Shown: in pieces, positions 13,238 through 13,865 of the stretch
Layout: each line of letters starts with the position of its first letter
Position numbering within the stretch: position 1 is the stretch's first letter
Assembly: GCA_946409145.1 (NCBI GenBank)
Contig: CAMJVA010000015.1
Span: 1 to 13,865, forward strand
Length of the DNA stretch: 13,865 nucleotides
Origin: an uncultured Enterococcus sp.
Lineage (GTDB): Bacteria; Bacillota; Bacilli; Lactobacillales; Enterococcaceae
Direction of reading: 5' to 3'
Notes under the pieces: model-generated
Seen by the model: only the letters and a program-made list of their open reading frames with translations
Databases searched by the model: none
Told to the model about the DNA's origin: nothing
Translations under genes and position numbers: made by a program

Positions 13238-13865
13238 ATGACAACAATTGAAAATGAATTTCTTAAAATTTCCACCAATCAACAAGGTGGAGAACTCACA
13301 GAAATTTTTGGCAAAAAAAATAACCTTCACTATTTGCATAATGGAGATCCTAAATATTGGGGAAGACATTCTCCCGTTTTATTTCCGATTGTGGGACGAT
13401 TAAAAGATGATACTTATTCTTATGATGGGAAAAAGTATCACTTAACCCAACATGGCTTTGCTCGTGATTTAGACTTCCAATTAGTAAGTGAAAGTACCAA
13501 TGCTTTAACTTACTATTTAACGGATACAAAAGAAACCAAGGAAAAATATCCTTTTTCTTTTGAATTATTTATTTCTTACGAACTCATTGACAGTAGTGTC
13601 AAAGTAACTTATGAAGTGAAAAATCCTGCTGAACAAACGATGTATTTTTCCTTAGGTGCACATCCAGCCTTTGTGTTACCTTTAGAAAAAGGGCTTGAAT
13701 TTTCCGATTATGACCTTACTTTTTCTAAGTTACCAGAAGAAAAACTAGCCTTAGATGGCCCATTTCTAGCCTTAGAAAAAAGTACAAAAAGTGCAGAAAA
13801 AATTTCTTTAGATTATGAACTATTTAAAAATGATGCTTTAATTTTTAAAACTTCCGGAAAAGAAA
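13238..13865 (+). CDS. Aldose 1-epimerase (GalM/LacX-like), 3' truncated
   Basis: An open frame of 209 codons runs off the window end; the family is usually about 290-300 residues, so roughly the last third is missing. Recognisable LacX/YphB-type blocks are WGRHSPVLFPIVGRLKDD (41-58), HGFARD with His72, and the GAHPAF block with His142. The two His are those expected to bind and activate the sugar ring oxygen; the general-base Glu would lie downstream. The family interconverts alpha and beta anomers of sugars, but LacX-like members have poorly defined substrates. AAGGAAGTG (13224-13232) stands 5 bases before the ATG. The 28-base gap after codY holds no terminator or obvious promoter, so cotranscription with codY is likely. 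Confidence 0.88.
   Translation, partial: MTTIENEFLKISTNQQGGELTEIFGKKNNLHYLHNGDPKYWGRHSPVLFPIVGRLKDDTYSYDGKKYHLTQHGFARDLDFQLVSESTNALTYYLTDTKETKEKYPFSFELFISYELIDSSVKVTYEVKNPAEQTMYFSLGAHPAFVLPLEKGLEFSDYDLTFSKLPEEKLALDGPFLALEKSTKSAEKISLDYELFKNDALIFKTSGKE

Noticed and set aside
1..13865. A hidden defence system, toxin-antitoxin pair, CRISPR array or biosynthetic cluster
   Set aside because: Every frame of reasonable length on + strand is a known housekeeping family, gaps are at most 266 bases, and no spaced repeats or small paired genes are present.

Overview
The window is an AT-rich stretch (roughly one third G+C by eye) from a low-GC Gram-positive bacterium. Gene order, protein sequences and Shine-Dalgarno sites point to Lactobacillales, most likely an Enterococcaceae-type organism; I cannot fix the genus. 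All thirteen genes are on the + strand and densely packed. The longest gap is 266 bases. I see no tRNA, rRNA, CRISPR array, insertion sequence or phage gene.

Layout. (1) 1-1692: the 3' part of a ctpA-type S41 peptidase overlaps lepB (signal peptidase I) and ends at an intrinsic terminator. (2) 1693-3309: a second terminator-like hairpin, a putative extended -10 promoter, and a single LytR-CpsA-Psr (LCP) gene with an acidic tail and its own terminator. (3) 3338-5874: rbgA (50S assembly GTPase), overlapping rnhB (RNase HII), then dprA (DNA processing/competence). The dprA ribosome site lies in the 3' arm of a terminator-like hairpin. (4) 5883-9422: topA (topoisomerase I, TTG start, promoter followed by a leader hairpin with a T-run) and trmFO, closed by a strong terminator. 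(5) 9423-13865: xerC/codV, hslV (clpQ), hslU (clpY), codY and the 5' part of a LacX/GalM-like epimerase, apparently one transcript running off the window.

How the genes work together. Regions 1-2 concern the cell envelope: protein secretion and trimming, and attachment of polymers to peptidoglycan. Regions 3-4 concern ribosome assembly, genome integrity and topology, DNA uptake, and tRNA T-loop methylation. Region 5 is the classical Firmicutes codV-clpQ-clpY-codY operon: chromosome dimer resolution, a two-part ATP-dependent protease, and the global nutrient repressor CodY.

This is a conserved housekeeping region, and I found no credible undescribed multi-gene system. The points worth a second look are regulatory: the dprA hairpin, the topA leader, and the tandem hairpins between lepB and the LCP gene. 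Among proteins they are the LCP acidic repeat tail, the HslV N-terminal extension and a TopA zinc ribbon with a missing cysteine.
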